This document shows, piece after piece, positions 1-10,083 of a stretch of DNA of 25,000 nt (positions within the stretch are counted from its first letter, which is position 1; each line of letters begins with the position of its first letter). The position numbers were made by a program, and so were the translations under genes. The notes under the pieces are model-generated. The model searched no databases, was not told where the DNA came from, and saw only the letters and a list, made by a program, of their open reading frames with translations. The DNA is from Paulinella micropora (Eukaryota > Cercozoa > Imbricatea > Euglyphida > Paulinellidae), in the NCBI GenBank assembly GCA_019918135.1, contig WBZZ01000655.1, forward strand, positions 245,001 to 270,000, in the 5' to 3' direction.

Positions 1-1063
1 TAAGTACATAGGAGAGTGAAGCTACCGTGACTATACGGTTATGCTGTAGTGGACTAGGATCTAATTAACCAATGTCGAATGCTCCCCCTTAATTAGGGCC
101 TAGGACATCTCAGCAAAGACACAGCCCGACGCATGAGGAGAATAAAGAGCAAAACTATGGGCCCCATCCCAAATACAATACTACCCAACACACAAGTCTC
201 CCCCTGTACTCAGATGAACAAAATTACTTCTTAATAACAGCGAAAGTTTTGTTAGGTCTGACCAGAAGAAGCATTCAAGCCATATTAGAAATCACATACT
301 CTCCTGAACTGAGTCGCCCCTGGCGATAGGCTGTCCGGATACATCAACAAAACATATCAGACAATCAAAGTCAAATATGATCCAAAATACATCAACGTAC
401 CAATTGAATGGACAACAAACATTGCGGAACCTAACTTCGCTTCAAACGACAAACACAAAATGTACGACAAAGCATTAACAATTAGATGTATATGCACGTA
501 GTTACTATCCACTTGCTTAACCTTCAGCCAAGCACCAAGCAACAGATAAAGTTCACAAATTAATTACGTACAACATCACCGCACTGATGTAAGCCCCAAC
601 AGGTAAATGAAAAACAATGACGCCATGCATATGAATGTAAATATGATCACCCACAATAGGTATCTCCCCCTAACTCCGTATCCACTATGTCAAGGAAAGA
701 AAATGAACTGAGCAATACAAAATAAAAGTAATCAAGGGGAAATCGCCATCCAAAATGAACTTGACGTGTGACCCGCCCCGGAGGCGACCCACCGTCCAGC
801 TTTACAGGGAACTCCCCCTGCCCTGCCGCCCGGCTCCATGATTCAACGCTCATGATCACTTCTAAAACTTAGCGTCCAAAAAGCTCGCCACCGCGCCGCC
901 ATCTGCCCAGTGGCGCCTTTCCGCGTAGCGACATTAGATCAACAGCGAAGTTCCACCACCCTCCCGCGCCTACCCGGCGCGACACACTGCTAAGTCATAA
1001 CTACCAACTCCTGGCCTATATCGGCCACCACTATCTACCAACATACGCCTTTGCCTCGGCCAA

Positions 1064-1690
1064 CTGACCCAGAACATCCGGCCGACCGGCGACACCACCA
1101 AAAACCATGGGCTCATCTGAAATCATGATGCCCTCTCCCTCTGCTGACACTCAAAATGGAAACATAAGCAACCACCCCCTGATGGAGGGAGAAGAAAGAC
1201 GTCCGTCGCACTCCGACCACCACCAAGCAGAAAAATGTTCCACATTCCCGGACGAATGGCCTCCCCCACCAAAACGACTGCAAAAGACTGCAAATCGCCA
1301 ACTGCACCATTGCAGAGACACTCAACAACCGTAAGCAAATTAAGTCCAGAGCAGGGTCCACACCGAGCACCAAGTCAAATAACTTAAAGGACCAACCACC
1401 AAAGATCGGGTCTGACTAACGGCAATGCCGTAACCCGCTCCACCCGCGGCTTCACGCTGCCGCACAAGCCTTCCATCCGGGCACGCTGATCCAGAACATC
1501 CGGCCTACCGGCCAAACCGTAAAAGCGAAACGCTACCCGAAATCCATGGCGCATGCCCCCCCCCTTTGCTGACAATCTGGCGGTATGCAGTCGACTCCAT
1601 ACAAACAACGCAGGGACCAAAATAGCCACCCCGCAAAGTGAGGGAGAGTAATGACTGCCACCGGTTCCACATTGCCGGAAGAATAGGCCG
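1064..1690. repeat. Diverged direct duplication, period about 425 bp
   Basis: Two blocks recur in the same order. The block at 1064-1090 matches 1486-1512 with about two mismatches (core CCAGAACATCCGGCC). The block at 1237-1260 matches 1664-1687 with a few mismatches (core GTTCCACATT). Sequence between them is only loosely similar, so this is an old duplication or two members of a dispersed repeat family. No coding capacity is evident. Confidence 0.5.
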
Positions 1691-2137
1691 CGCCAAAAAC
1701 CAAACCGAGGGCACAACCACGCCAACCAAACCGAAGGCACAAGCACGCCAAAGCAGCCAAAAATGTCCATTGCCAAAAGTCAGTGGCCTTCATCCCCCCT
1801 TCCTGAATGAGGGGAAAAACAACCGCCGCCGAAAGCGACTCCAACCATTTCACTGCACCAACAGACGTCGCAAACAAGAACCTCCACCATGCCCCACACC
1901 ACCTCCTGTTGAAAACGACCCAGATGGAAACCACCGCAGACGAACCAAAACAAAGTAGCGGTGTCTGGTGCCATCCTCCCCCACGCTCGCTGCGGAGCTC
2001 CCACGATTCTGAGGCTCACACCACAACATGCACATCAGGTGCAACATGTGTCTCGCCTAGAACTGCAAACTGAAGAGCGAACTCCATCATCCGATAACAA
2101 ATGCAAAAAACGAGTAGGAGGGGAGGCGGCCTGATTT

Positions 2138-2161
2138 GGGGTCTGTCCCGACGACAGACCC
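2138..2161. repeat. Short palindrome, copy 1 of 2
   Basis: The arms GGGTCTGTC and GACAGACCC face each other across a 6-base loop, followed by CACCG. The same arms, loop length and trailing CACCG recur at 3178-3201, so this is a repeated element rather than a chance hairpin. Its identity is unknown; part of a non-autonomous transposon or a dispersed host repeat would fit. Confidence 0.5.
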
Positions 2162-3177
2162 ACCGTTGAACCGGGCCATCGTCGCCGCTGCTCTGCGCCG
2201 TAGCCACGCGGCCGACAACTCCGCCGAAATAACCACTGAAGAGAATGAAACTGAAGCATTGCAATCCGCCCACCGAGGGGCGCTACTGCAGACTGTCCAT
2301 CCGGCGACTGGCGAAAACCCACCAACTCTGTTGCTCCATCAATGTCCTACTTGCTAAGCAAAAGCTGTTCCTTGCCCCCCCTTGCTTGAAAAGGGCAACA
2401 ACCGCGCTCCCGCCCGAATGTCCCAAAACGAAAGGTTCATCCCGTGCCAACACCAACACGTTTCCGGGCACTGAAACATTGCTGCGAACCCACCAAAAAG
2501 AAAATGGTTCGACACCCCTTCTGAACCAACAAAGGACCGACTGTCCACCCCGGCTGACCTCAAACTGACCAGCAAACATATCCACAGAAAACGAAAGTCA
2601 GACACCTACAAGCCCCAAGACTAGTACTGGGCGGTGTCCCCCAACCGATTAAACATAAACTGAGAGAAATGCCCCACTACGGGGCTGTGTCCCCTTCCTA
2701 GTACTACCCCAAAAGGTCCAACGTCCGGTGTCTGTTCTTAACTAACTCCCTATGATACCTATGTGTTGGTACGGAGAGGGGGTGATAGGGTACCAAACCT
2801 ACCGCTCCTCCCCCACATGGCAAGCAACGAGTGAACTACACCAAGCTCAGGCCCGCTATCCTCAAAGCGAACCAGCAAACAAAAGATGGGTAAGGGCAAA
2901 AGGAAGGGATGTGAAGAAGGAAAAAAAAACGAGGCCCAAACGCCTCACCAACCGACGGCAGACGTTGCTCCTGCCGACACCAAGGTTGCTCCCCCCCTTC
3001 ACGCGAAGCTCAGGTCCGACCCATGCGGTACCACCGACTCTCGCCAGACCATCAGAAGAAAGTGCTCGCACATCACAGTCAAAACAATCAGTGAGTAAAG
3101 AAACAAAATTCCATGTCATCTACCAACCCAAGGAGAAAGAGGGGAGGAAGAAAAGGAAAGAAAGACTGACGGCATTG

Positions 3178-3201
3178 GGGTCTGTCAGGAAAGACAGACC
3201 C
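3178..3201. repeat. Short palindrome, copy 2 of 2
   Basis: The arms GGGTCTGTC and GACAGACCC are identical to those at 2138-2161, the loop has a different sequence (AGGAAA), and the copy is again preceded by TTG and followed by CACCG. The changed loop between conserved arms suggests the arms are what is maintained or copied. Confidence 0.5.
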
Positions 3202-3752
3202 ACCGATGGTGCAGCGCCATGAGCTCACCAGCTCCTTGCCTCAACGCTGCCCACGCGCAGACCCAAATCCGCAACCCAAAACGTCGAAGAAAACAAGACC
3301 GAAGACAAGTCTCAATGACACACCAAAGCCGAGGAAATGGGAAAAAATCTCAAAGTGAACTCCACAACGAGAAAGCGTAGATAGCCATCAACTACTTTCA
3401 AGAACAAGAGCCTCACGAGAACATAACAGAATAAAAGAAATAGCTCAACATCCACCATGATGTCAAGTATGTGTCTGTGTGTGTCAGTGTCTCAATGAAC
3501 ACTCCCCCCTCAAACTGATAAAAGATATATAAAGGATGCAGACAGAATGGGGCCGGGAGTAAAAGGAACAACTCGCTGACATCACACACAAACGCTAGCC
3601 CACACACCGGGCAATCAAAGTCATAACAGCTGCATGAGCACCGCTCAACACATGAAAAATGTCCGCAACATACGGCAATTTGGCTTATGTTTTTTTTTTC
3701 AGCCATGACGATTGAATGCCCCCATGTTGGTCTAGATCTGTCTCTACTGGTG

Positions 3753-3756
<4 letters not shown>

Positions 3757-3782
<26 letters not shown>
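3757..3782. repeat. CT dinucleotide microsatellite, 13 units
   Basis: An uninterrupted run of CT repeats in non-coding host sequence. Simple repeats of this kind are common in eukaryotic nuclear DNA and rare in compact viral genomes, which supports the view that this side of the window is host DNA. Confidence 0.9.
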
Positions 3783-3788
<6 letters not shown>

Positions 3789-4412
3789 CTCAAAATGATA
3801 TGGAGTGGGCTCTGGGCTACCACATGTGCCCTGGCCTCTTGACTAAAATCTTAACGCCCCTTGGCTCTTTACACACGCAATACACTAACATACCAGGTAA
3901 CTAAAACGTGTGTATGGTCGGACCACAAATATAAGGTCTCTTGTACTTGTCCCTCGACTCTTACAATACTATAGAAAACAAAACATCGCCACCTAAAGAG
4001 CAACATAAACTATCACGCAACGAGGCAAGAAGCAAGGGGAGAGATATGTCTGTTAAACCGTCCCACAAAGCGTGCAATAAAGTGAATGGGTGGGTGAGCA
4101 AAATGTACGTGGAGAAAAGAAGCTGCGGCAAACAACCCCAGCCGACCCTCACACTACTCTCCAACTGTCCTGTCACAAAATCGCCAACAGAAAGCCCAAT
4201 GTCAACCCTCACACCACCCCACCACAAGTCTAGGAGCTCAAACTATGCTCCACACCAGTCTGAAAAGTATGCACAAACAAAAGTCAAATATATGTCCCAG
4301 TGCTAGCTTACACTGCTGCTGCACTTCACGCCTATCCACGTAAGGCAACCACCAACCATACTGCATACTGAACATAAAGGGCGAGTGAAAGAAGTAGCTC
4401 AACCCCCCCCTA

Positions 4413-4528
4413 CTAAAGGAAAAGTGTCTGCGTTCTCCATATCTAGCTCAACAGCCTCAGGTGCCTCCCCATCCCTAAGGAAAAGTGTCCGGGTTCGCCA
4501 TATCTAGCTCAACAGCCTCAGGTGCCTG
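4413..4528. repeat. Tandem duplication of about 54 bp, period 62
   Basis: Copy 1 is 4413-4466 and copy 2 is about 4475-4528. Both contain GGAAAAGTGTC near the start and ATCTAGCTCAACAGCCTCAG near the end, with a few substitutions between them. A short unrelated spacer separates the copies. It appears non-coding. Confidence 0.75.
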
Positions 4529-5405
4529 CCCGTGTCAAAGTCTTCCAAACTCATGCTCTCGTCGGAGCAAACAAACTTGGGGGTAACTAAAGTTAATCCC
4601 TCCAACACATTACATGTGTGGCAGCCACTCGGCTGATGAACATAATTCCCACACACCCTACTTCGCGATCCTGTAGGCGTGGCCCCCGTTTTCGGGCACT
4701 ACCCTGGTCGGTGTTACACAAACTAAAAGGGGTAGCTAGCCCCTACCCAACCATAGACCTTCAGCCCTGAGACGGTGCACTCAGTACAGGCTTCTCCAAA
4801 GATCTATGCCCTCTAGTCTAACCACGTGCTGCCGATTACTGAATAGCACTAGAAGGTCTTCAACTAATTGCTACAGCACCGTGCAGACAATTGTCCTGTT
4901 TGTGTCTCGTCCTGTTCCTGTTCTTCCAATCAAGTCTCATATGTACCGACATAGCAAACCAGTCTGCCACTTTTAGAAAAGGCCTTCTAGATACGCATGA
5001 TCGCACACAACGAGTGACAGAAGACGGAAGGACGAAGACGAGGCAAAAACAGCTCCAACCGAAGACTCCAAGTCCAGCCAAAAGCCACACCTTCCGATTT
5101 CCACTCCAGCTGCAGCTCTACAAAACAAAGCAGAGCACACACTCCGCAGCAAACCGAACCGATCTTGCTGCCAACTTGCCTTCTGCTGTGCCTCGTTGGC
5201 AGAGACACAGACCGATGCGCAGTGGCCCTTCTGGCAGACGCCAGCTCTGACTTTCGAAGCCACGTCACCGTGCCACTGCAGACTCCTTCTCATTTCCCTA
5301 CCCCCTCCTTCCGTTAGGCTCCTCGCAGTGGACGCACTAACAAGGCTCATAACCCGTTGTAAAATTTGAATGTCCGGGTAGGGAAACTAGTAACAGAAGA
5401 TGATT

Positions 5406-5455
5406 ACACTTTTCGCGCAGGTATTTTTAAAGCAAAATACCAGCCCGAAAAGTGT
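5406..5455. repeat. 50-bp near-perfect palindrome at left end of element
   Basis: Bases 5406-5427 pair with 5434-5455 at 20 of 22 positions; the two mismatches are 5416/5445 and 5419/5442, and the loop is 6 bases. The outer arm is ACACTTTTCG and the inner arm is GGTATTTT. It lies at the host-to-element composition change, upstream of the first ORF. It could be part of the element terminus, a replication or integrase site, or a transcription signal; the sequence alone does not decide. Confidence 0.75.
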
Positions 5456-5487
5456 CTTTCGGACCAAATCTCCAAAAATCAGCAAAC

Positions 5488-5509
5488 AAGAGGAAATCAA
5501 GAGGAAATC
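5488..5509. repeat. Tandem 11-bp direct repeat
   Basis: The unit AAGAGGAAATC occurs twice, head to tail, just downstream of the 50-bp palindrome and before the first ORF. Short iterated motifs near the terminus of a linear replicating element can be binding sites; here that is only a suggestion. Confidence 0.5.
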
Positions 5510-5583
5510 AAAAAGGAAGCTAAAATTAATAATTTAATTAATTATTTTACATTTAAAATATATAAACTATAATATAATACAAG

Positions 5584-5790
5584 ATGCCAAGACCAAAACT
5601 ATACGAAGGAGAAGCAAGACGAAAGAGAAATAACGAGAAAGCTCTCGCATACTACTACCGCCACCAAGAAAGGTTGAAGGAGGAAAGAAAAGAAAAAGCA
5701 TTAAAGCAAAAGCAAGAACTCAAAAGCATAGAGGAATACAAAAAGAAGATACAAGAGCTGGAAGATAAATTGAGTAAGATACAGGTTTAA
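5584..5790 (+). CDS. Small basic coiled-coil protein, unknown function
   Basis: A 68-residue frame dominated by Lys, Arg, Glu and Gln. The first 45 residues are strongly basic (with ALAYYYRHQERLKEERKE), followed by a predicted helical heptad segment near residues 48-66. It starts at the first ATG after an AT-rich leader with AATATAATACAAG directly upstream, which resembles the AT-rich promoter boxes of other genes here. It lies first on the polymerase strand. I do not recognise a family; a DNA- or RNA-binding role would fit its charge but is inference. The codon content is plausible and there is no competing frame, yet the short length leaves doubt. Confidence 0.55.
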   Translation: MPRPKLYEGEARRKRNNEKALAYYYRHQERLKEERKEKALKQKQELKSIEEYKKKIQELEDKLSKIQV

Positions 5791-5922
5791 GTTCTAATAA
5801 TTTTTTTTAATCTGGTAAAAATATTTTTCATCTAAACAAATAGCTCCCATATAATAACGGTAAAAACATTAATTAATTATTTTTAGAAGAAGTATCTTAC
5901 CTAATATATACATAACTGTAAA

Positions 5923-6354
5923 ATGTCAAAACCACCACTACCACCAAGACCAAACAAGCAATACGTCCAACTTCTTCAAGCTAAGGCTAAGCTTAGAAAG
6001 GTTGAAACGAAAGATAAAAGAAACCGCCAAGACCTTTTGTCTAACATCCGTAGTAATACGAAGGCAAATCTCCGCGAGGCTAAGACTAGGGAAGCGAAGA
6101 GGCGAGAGTTTAGAGCAAACGATTATGAAGTTAGGAGGGATAATCGGCTGAACTCTCTCACATTCAAATTTAGGGAGCTAGACATAAGCTTCTATGATAC
6201 AGACACCTTGGAAGAGAAGGTATTGATACCCGCTATAAGATATGCCAGAAGGGAAGGGATGACCAACGATGCGGATGTCAATATATCTATAACATACTCC
6301 ACCGCTCCTGCTAATGAACGATACGACCACTATTTAAAAAAAGAAAAGTTTTAA
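5923..6354 (+). CDS. Conserved-looking basic protein upstream of DNA polymerase
   Basis: A 143-residue frame starting after TAATATATACAT, a box also seen before other genes in this element. Residues 1-12 are proline-rich. Residues 15-80 are highly basic and probably helical (many Lys, Arg, Ala). Residues 80-143 look like a compact alpha/beta domain (FKFRELDISFYDTDTLEEK, then VNISITY). It ends 34 bases before the polymerase ATG and probably shares its transcript, since the polymerase lacks its own AATATA box. Position next to a protein-primed polymerase invites the idea of a terminal protein or replication accessory factor, but no motif proves it. I do not recognise the family. Confidence 0.7.
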   Translation: MSKPPLPPRPNKQYVQLLQAKAKLRKVETKDKRNRQDLLSNIRSNTKANLREAKTREAKRREFRANDYEVRRDNRLNSLTFKFRELDISFYDTDTLEEKVLIPAIRYARREGMTNDADVNISITYSTAPANERYDHYLKKEKF

Positions 6355-6388
6355 CTCATTTCAACTCCGCCAATACGATACTGTATTT

Positions 6389-9043
6389 ATGGATGCTCTG
6401 AACGAGTTCAACATAAACAACATTGAAGCGAGCGAGAATGGATATGAAAGAAACATAAGATATGTGGAAATAACCATAGTTCAAGAAAACGGCGGAGGAT
6501 GCTATGAAGGAGTGAGAGATAAAAGAACTAAGGTTGAAGAAGGAGTAAGAATATCATCACCCAGCAAAAACAACAACTGCTTATTCTTCTTATGTAAGGA
6601 TATTCTAAATATTAAACCGATGAACAAGAACCGCTGTAATATCGTCCGAGCTGAATTCAACCTTCCACCAAACTCGCCAATACCATTTTCAATAGCGGTT
6701 GAAATATTGAAAAAATATGTTAAGGAAGGGAAAACATATGAAATAACTGACCATATTATGAAGCAGACATTTAGCACAAACGAAGAAGGGCAGGAACCCG
6801 ACAAACTAATCTTTTTGGAGAATAACCACTATTACGGATTAGTTAAGCAGTTTAAGAAGCGGTGCGAAGACTGTTTACAATTATATTTGAAGAAGCATAC
6901 CTGTAATCTTAACAGGAAAAAGTTTGCTGATATTATGTTGAAGAAGAATGGTAAAAGACACTTAATAACTCAATTTAGAGAAGAAGAAAAAATAAATAAC
7001 GACCAAATTCTACATTACGATTTGGAATCATATAGAAATACAAACATCGCTGTCGGCTACGATATCCACGACTGCTACATAGTCGGATATACTCAGGGGT
7101 CTGAGGGTTTCAAATACATAGCTGGTAAATATTGTATCAGTCAATTCGTAGACATACTAATAGAACGAGGCGAGAAGGCAAAAGCAGGATGGGTGCCGAA
7201 AGATAAGAAAGATAAACCGCCAGTTCTATATGTTAATGGTTTTAACGGAGCGAACTTTGACCACTACTTCATACACCAAGAATTAATCAGAAGGGGTATT
7301 AAGATTAAGTCGTCAAAAATCAATAACTGCTCTATTATCTGCTTAGAGTTTGAAAATGTTAAGATGTGGGATATGTGTAAGCATACCCAAGGAAGTCTCA
7401 AAGCAAATCTTGAAAGTATGGGGTGCGAAATCCTCAAAGGCGACTTTGACCACGACAGGGCGAAGATGTGGGAGGATATGGACGACAAGACGAGGCAGGA
7501 CTGTTTGGCTTATCTTGAAAACGATGTTATGGGTTTGAAGGAATTATACGATAAGTTAAACACTACGATATTTACAGCTCATAAGGTCAATCTAACTTCA
7601 TATATTTCAACTTCAAGCCTCGCTTTTAACATATGGAAAAAATATGTAGACGGTAAATACGAGGTGAGACTTCCAACGGTGGAGCAGGAAAGAGCATTTA
7701 GAAAAGCCATTATCGGCGGAAGGACTTACCCATCTAAGAGGCGGTTTATTTCTAAGCAGTATGAACGATACCTACAAAAAGAAATCACCTTTGACGAAAT
7801 AATTGACTACCTCGTAGATGCTGATGTCGTATCTTTGTATCCAACAGCGATGTTATTAGCTTTTATGGTTGGCGATATACTGGAAACAATCGGACCATTT
7901 GACCCGCGAAATCTTCAAATCGGTATTTACAACCTTGACTACATATCACCCAAAAACATATTACATTTAAGGATTGGACAGCGAGACAAAATGGGGTCTC
8001 TTAAATGGCGACTAGAAGATATGAAGGACCAATGGCTGACAAGTGTAGATATTGAGGATATGGTAGCCGAAGGTTATACGGTCCACATTCATAAAGGATA
8101 CTACACAGTCAAATCTGAATGTGTTTTCAAACAATACATGGACGATATGTTTAAGGCGAAGGAAAATGCGGAGAAAGGTAGCCCGCAATATTTGCTCGCC
8201 AAATTGTTTATGAATAGTCTATACGGTAAGATGATACAACGACCTATACCTTCAATAACAACATATATACAAACTAATGAAGATTACTGGAAATTCTGGA
8301 ATAGCAATCAAATAACTGACATTGTCAAATTTACGGACCAACAAGGAAAAGATTTATGACACATATCGGGCTTACCTCGCAATCCAATCTTATTAGAGAG
8401 TAGCATAACCAAGCCTTCACACTATGGGGCATTCATTCTAGCATACAGCCGTCGCATTATGTTTAAGTATATCAAGGAAGCAAACCCGAACAGAACCATT
8501 GAAGATGATTTCTACTACACCGACACAGACAGCCTCCAAATCCACGCGAGATGTGCCAAGTATGTAAAGAATATGGGTAATAAGAAACTAGGCGGTACAG
8601 GGGACGACTTAGGCGATGGTTGTAAGATTATAAAAGGCGTGTGGATAGCACCAAAACTATATATGTTAGAATTTACGACGAAGGATGCCTTTACGGAAGG
8701 AATGACCAAGAACGACTTAAAGCATATTTCAAAAGGAGTTAAAATAGTGTCTGAAAATGGAGTTAAAAGATATTTCCATTTTAGGGGTAAAGGCTTAGAT
8801 GCTAATCAGCTAAACTATGACACATTTGATAAGATGGACAAAGGCGGGTCAGTTGAAAATGTAAAGGATTTCCAAATGAAAAAAATACATATTGATAAAA
8901 ACAGCAAACAGCAACAAGTCCCACATTTTAGCATTTTACATATGACGAATGTTAAAAAACAAGTTAATGAGAATAAATGGGCGGGCCGTAAGTTCATTAA
9001 CGATAATGACAGCATCCCACTCGGTTTCCACATTCGCGGTTGA
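6389..9043 (+). CDS. polB: Protein-primed family B DNA polymerase, interrupted by one in-frame TGA
   Basis: Replicative DNA polymerase of the protein-primed (pPolB) type used by polintons, adenoviruses and phi29-like phages. Seen in order: a CxxC-x7-HxC zinc motif at residues 159-172; exonuclease Exo I DLE 211-213; Exo II NGANFD 286-291; Exo III YLEND 375-379; polymerase motif A DVVSLYP 479-485; motif B KLFMNSLYGK 605-614; then, after a TGA codon at 8357-8359, motif C YTDTDS (about 8516-8533) and the KLY motif. The long segment between motifs A and B is where TPR1/TPR2 insertions sit in this family. The frame is the same before and after the TGA, with no other stop, and family-like sequence begins immediately beyond it. 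So this is one gene of 884 codons plus stop broken by one codon, not two genes. As written, the first product lacks motif C and would be inactive. The start is the first ATG; no TATA-like box precedes it. Confidence 0.93.
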
Positions 9044-9044
9044 A

Positions 9045-9737
9045 TTATAAATAAATTTTTTTGACTCCTTTACCTTTGAAGCTTCTGATTGTATGAATTC
9101 CTTTTTTTGGTTTGACTAACTTAGTATTTACTGCCGTAGCACCCATTAACGATACGGGGTCAAATGCGGTTCGGTAGTTCGTGGTCAGCTTCGCAGTCTT
9201 CGCCCGCTTACCTTTTGGATTAACTTTCACCGCCACTCGGTCAATTACTCCTTCAATGAGGTCTTTTGTGCTACTGCCTTTGTTGTATGTGGTCGCCCTT
9301 ACCCCAGTCTGTCGGCTCAGGTCTTTCGCTATCGTGCCACCTAGTGAATGACCCGTCAGCTCTACATTATCCTTACCATATTTTTTTATAACCTCATCAA
9401 CCAACTTCTGTTCTTCTTTATATCTAGGAGTTCTTTTCAATACTCCCTTTAATACTAATGCTACATCTGTTAGCAGGTCTCGCTTATCCGCACTTCCCCT
9501 AAATGCTACAATAGCTTTACCATCTTTTTCATACACTGTTGATTTTTCTTTGCTGGCGACTGGTTTCCATCCGTCCGCACCCTTTCTATCCGACCGCGAC
9601 AAATAGACATCCTCTGATAAATCCGCACTACCTCCCTTCTGTTTCCTGTATGCCTTACCAGCCTTTTTCAATGCTTCACCATAGGTTATACCGTGTTTAG
9701 CAGAGTAAGCCTTAACAAACTTAATCCACTCAGTCAT
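9045..9737 (-). CDS. Class 3 type lipase / alpha-beta hydrolase
   Basis: A 230-residue protein with the GHSLGG nucleophile elbow at residues 129-134 (Ser131), an AFRGS strand at 78-82 likely forming the oxyanion region, and Asp193 and His215 placed to complete a Ser-Asp-His triad. This matches class 3 lipases, which hydrolyse acylglycerols or phospholipids. The first 36 residues form a basic helical segment (WIKFVKAYSAKHGITYGEAL, then KQKGG) of a kind that I believe recurs at the N-terminus of small proteins in large DNA viruses; that is from memory and untested. No signal peptide or membrane helix is seen. The gene converges on the polymerase with only one base between the stop codons. It has an AATATAG box 1 base before its ATG. 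A role in membrane breach on entry or in release is inference. Confidence 0.88.
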   Translation of the reverse strand: MTEWIKFVKAYSAKHGITYGEALKKAGKAYRKQKGGSADLSEDVYLSRSDRKGADGWKPVASKEKSTVYEKDGKAIVAFRGSADKRDLLTDVALVLKGVLKRTPRYKEEQKLVDEVIKKYGKDNVELTGHSLGGTIAKDLSRQTGVRATTYNKGSSTKDLIEGVIDRVAVKVNPKGKRAKTAKLTTNYRTAFDPVSLMGATAVNTKLVKPKKGIHTIRSFKGKGVKKIYL

Positions 9738-9738
9738 T

Positions 9739-9745
9739 CTATATT
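9739..9745 (-). promoter_or_regulatory. AATATAG box of the lipase gene
   Basis: On the minus strand AATATAG ends one base before the lipase ATG. The same box precedes at least five other minus-strand genes at 2-5 bases from the ATG. Confidence 0.5.
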
Positions 9746-9794
9746 ATTAATTTTTTATTTTTTTTATACTGCCTACTATATACACCCCCCTAAT

Positions 9795-10076
9795 ATGTCC
9801 ACCCTCACAAGACTGTGCGAGAAGTTCCAAAATCTTTCCATTGAAGGCGAAAAAAAATCCTTCTCGTTGGAAGATGTCCAAAAGGTAATCCACGACGAAA
9901 TAAAAGCGATTGAAGAAATGAGAAATGCTCAGCCGAACTCGTTTCATTTCGGGAAATACAAAGGCAAAAAAATAGAAGACATAGCCAAGATTGACAAGCC
10001 ATATATTGAATGGTTAGTTCGTCAACCTTGGGTTCAAAATAAAGACGAATTGAAGAGGTACTGTCTATCGCCGTAG
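9795..10076 (+). CDS. Small protein with ExoX-like C-terminal domain
   Basis: A 93-residue protein. The chosen ATG follows CTATATACACC; an in-frame start further upstream would lie inside the divergent lipase gene and is unlikely. Residues 1-45 are mostly helical. Residues 50-80 carry FHFGKYKGKKIEDIAK followed by YIEWLVRQPWV, the signature of the small domain found at the C-terminus of exonuclease X-like proteins and as a stand-alone protein in viruses and bacteria. The stand-alone domain has no nuclease active site, so a DNA-binding or protein-binding accessory role is more likely than catalysis. It is transcribed away from the lipase through a 57-base shared spacer. Confidence 0.75.
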   Translation: MSTLTRLCEKFQNLSIEGEKKSFSLEDVQKVIHDEIKAIEEMRNAQPNSFHFGKYKGKKIEDIAKIDKPYIEWLVRQPWVQNKDELKRYCLSP

Positions 10077-10083
10077 GAGGTAT

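Larger units (their letters stand above)
1..5350. other. Eukaryotic host flank, no gene recognised
   Basis: This stretch is richer in G+C than the rest of the window and is C/A-biased on the + strand. Many short open frames overlap on both strands, as expected when stop codons are scarce. None of their translations shows a recognisable domain, a sensible start context or a codon pattern that favours one frame over its opposite. I see no rRNA or tRNA fold. The region holds diverged duplications, a CT microsatellite and short palindromes, listed separately. Several GGGGGAG runs on the minus strand (near 85, 197, 667, 810 and 3504) resemble retrotransposon polypurine tracts, but I could not define an LTR. 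Exons of a spliced host gene cannot be excluded. Confidence 0.6.

Noticed and set aside
1107..2605. Many overlapping open frames of 65-160 codons on both strands in the left flank
   Set aside because: They overlap each other in opposite directions, lack domains and have odd compositions; they result from C/A-rich sequence with few stops.
2752..3222. 156-codon open frame on the + strand, the longest in the left flank
   Set aside because: Low-complexity Lys/Arg/Pro content, an opposite-strand frame of similar quality, and it runs through the repeated palindrome at 3178-3201.
5366..5572. 68-codon frame at the left edge of the element
   Set aside because: It covers the 50-bp palindrome and the 11-bp repeat and has no promoter box; more likely terminus sequence than a gene.
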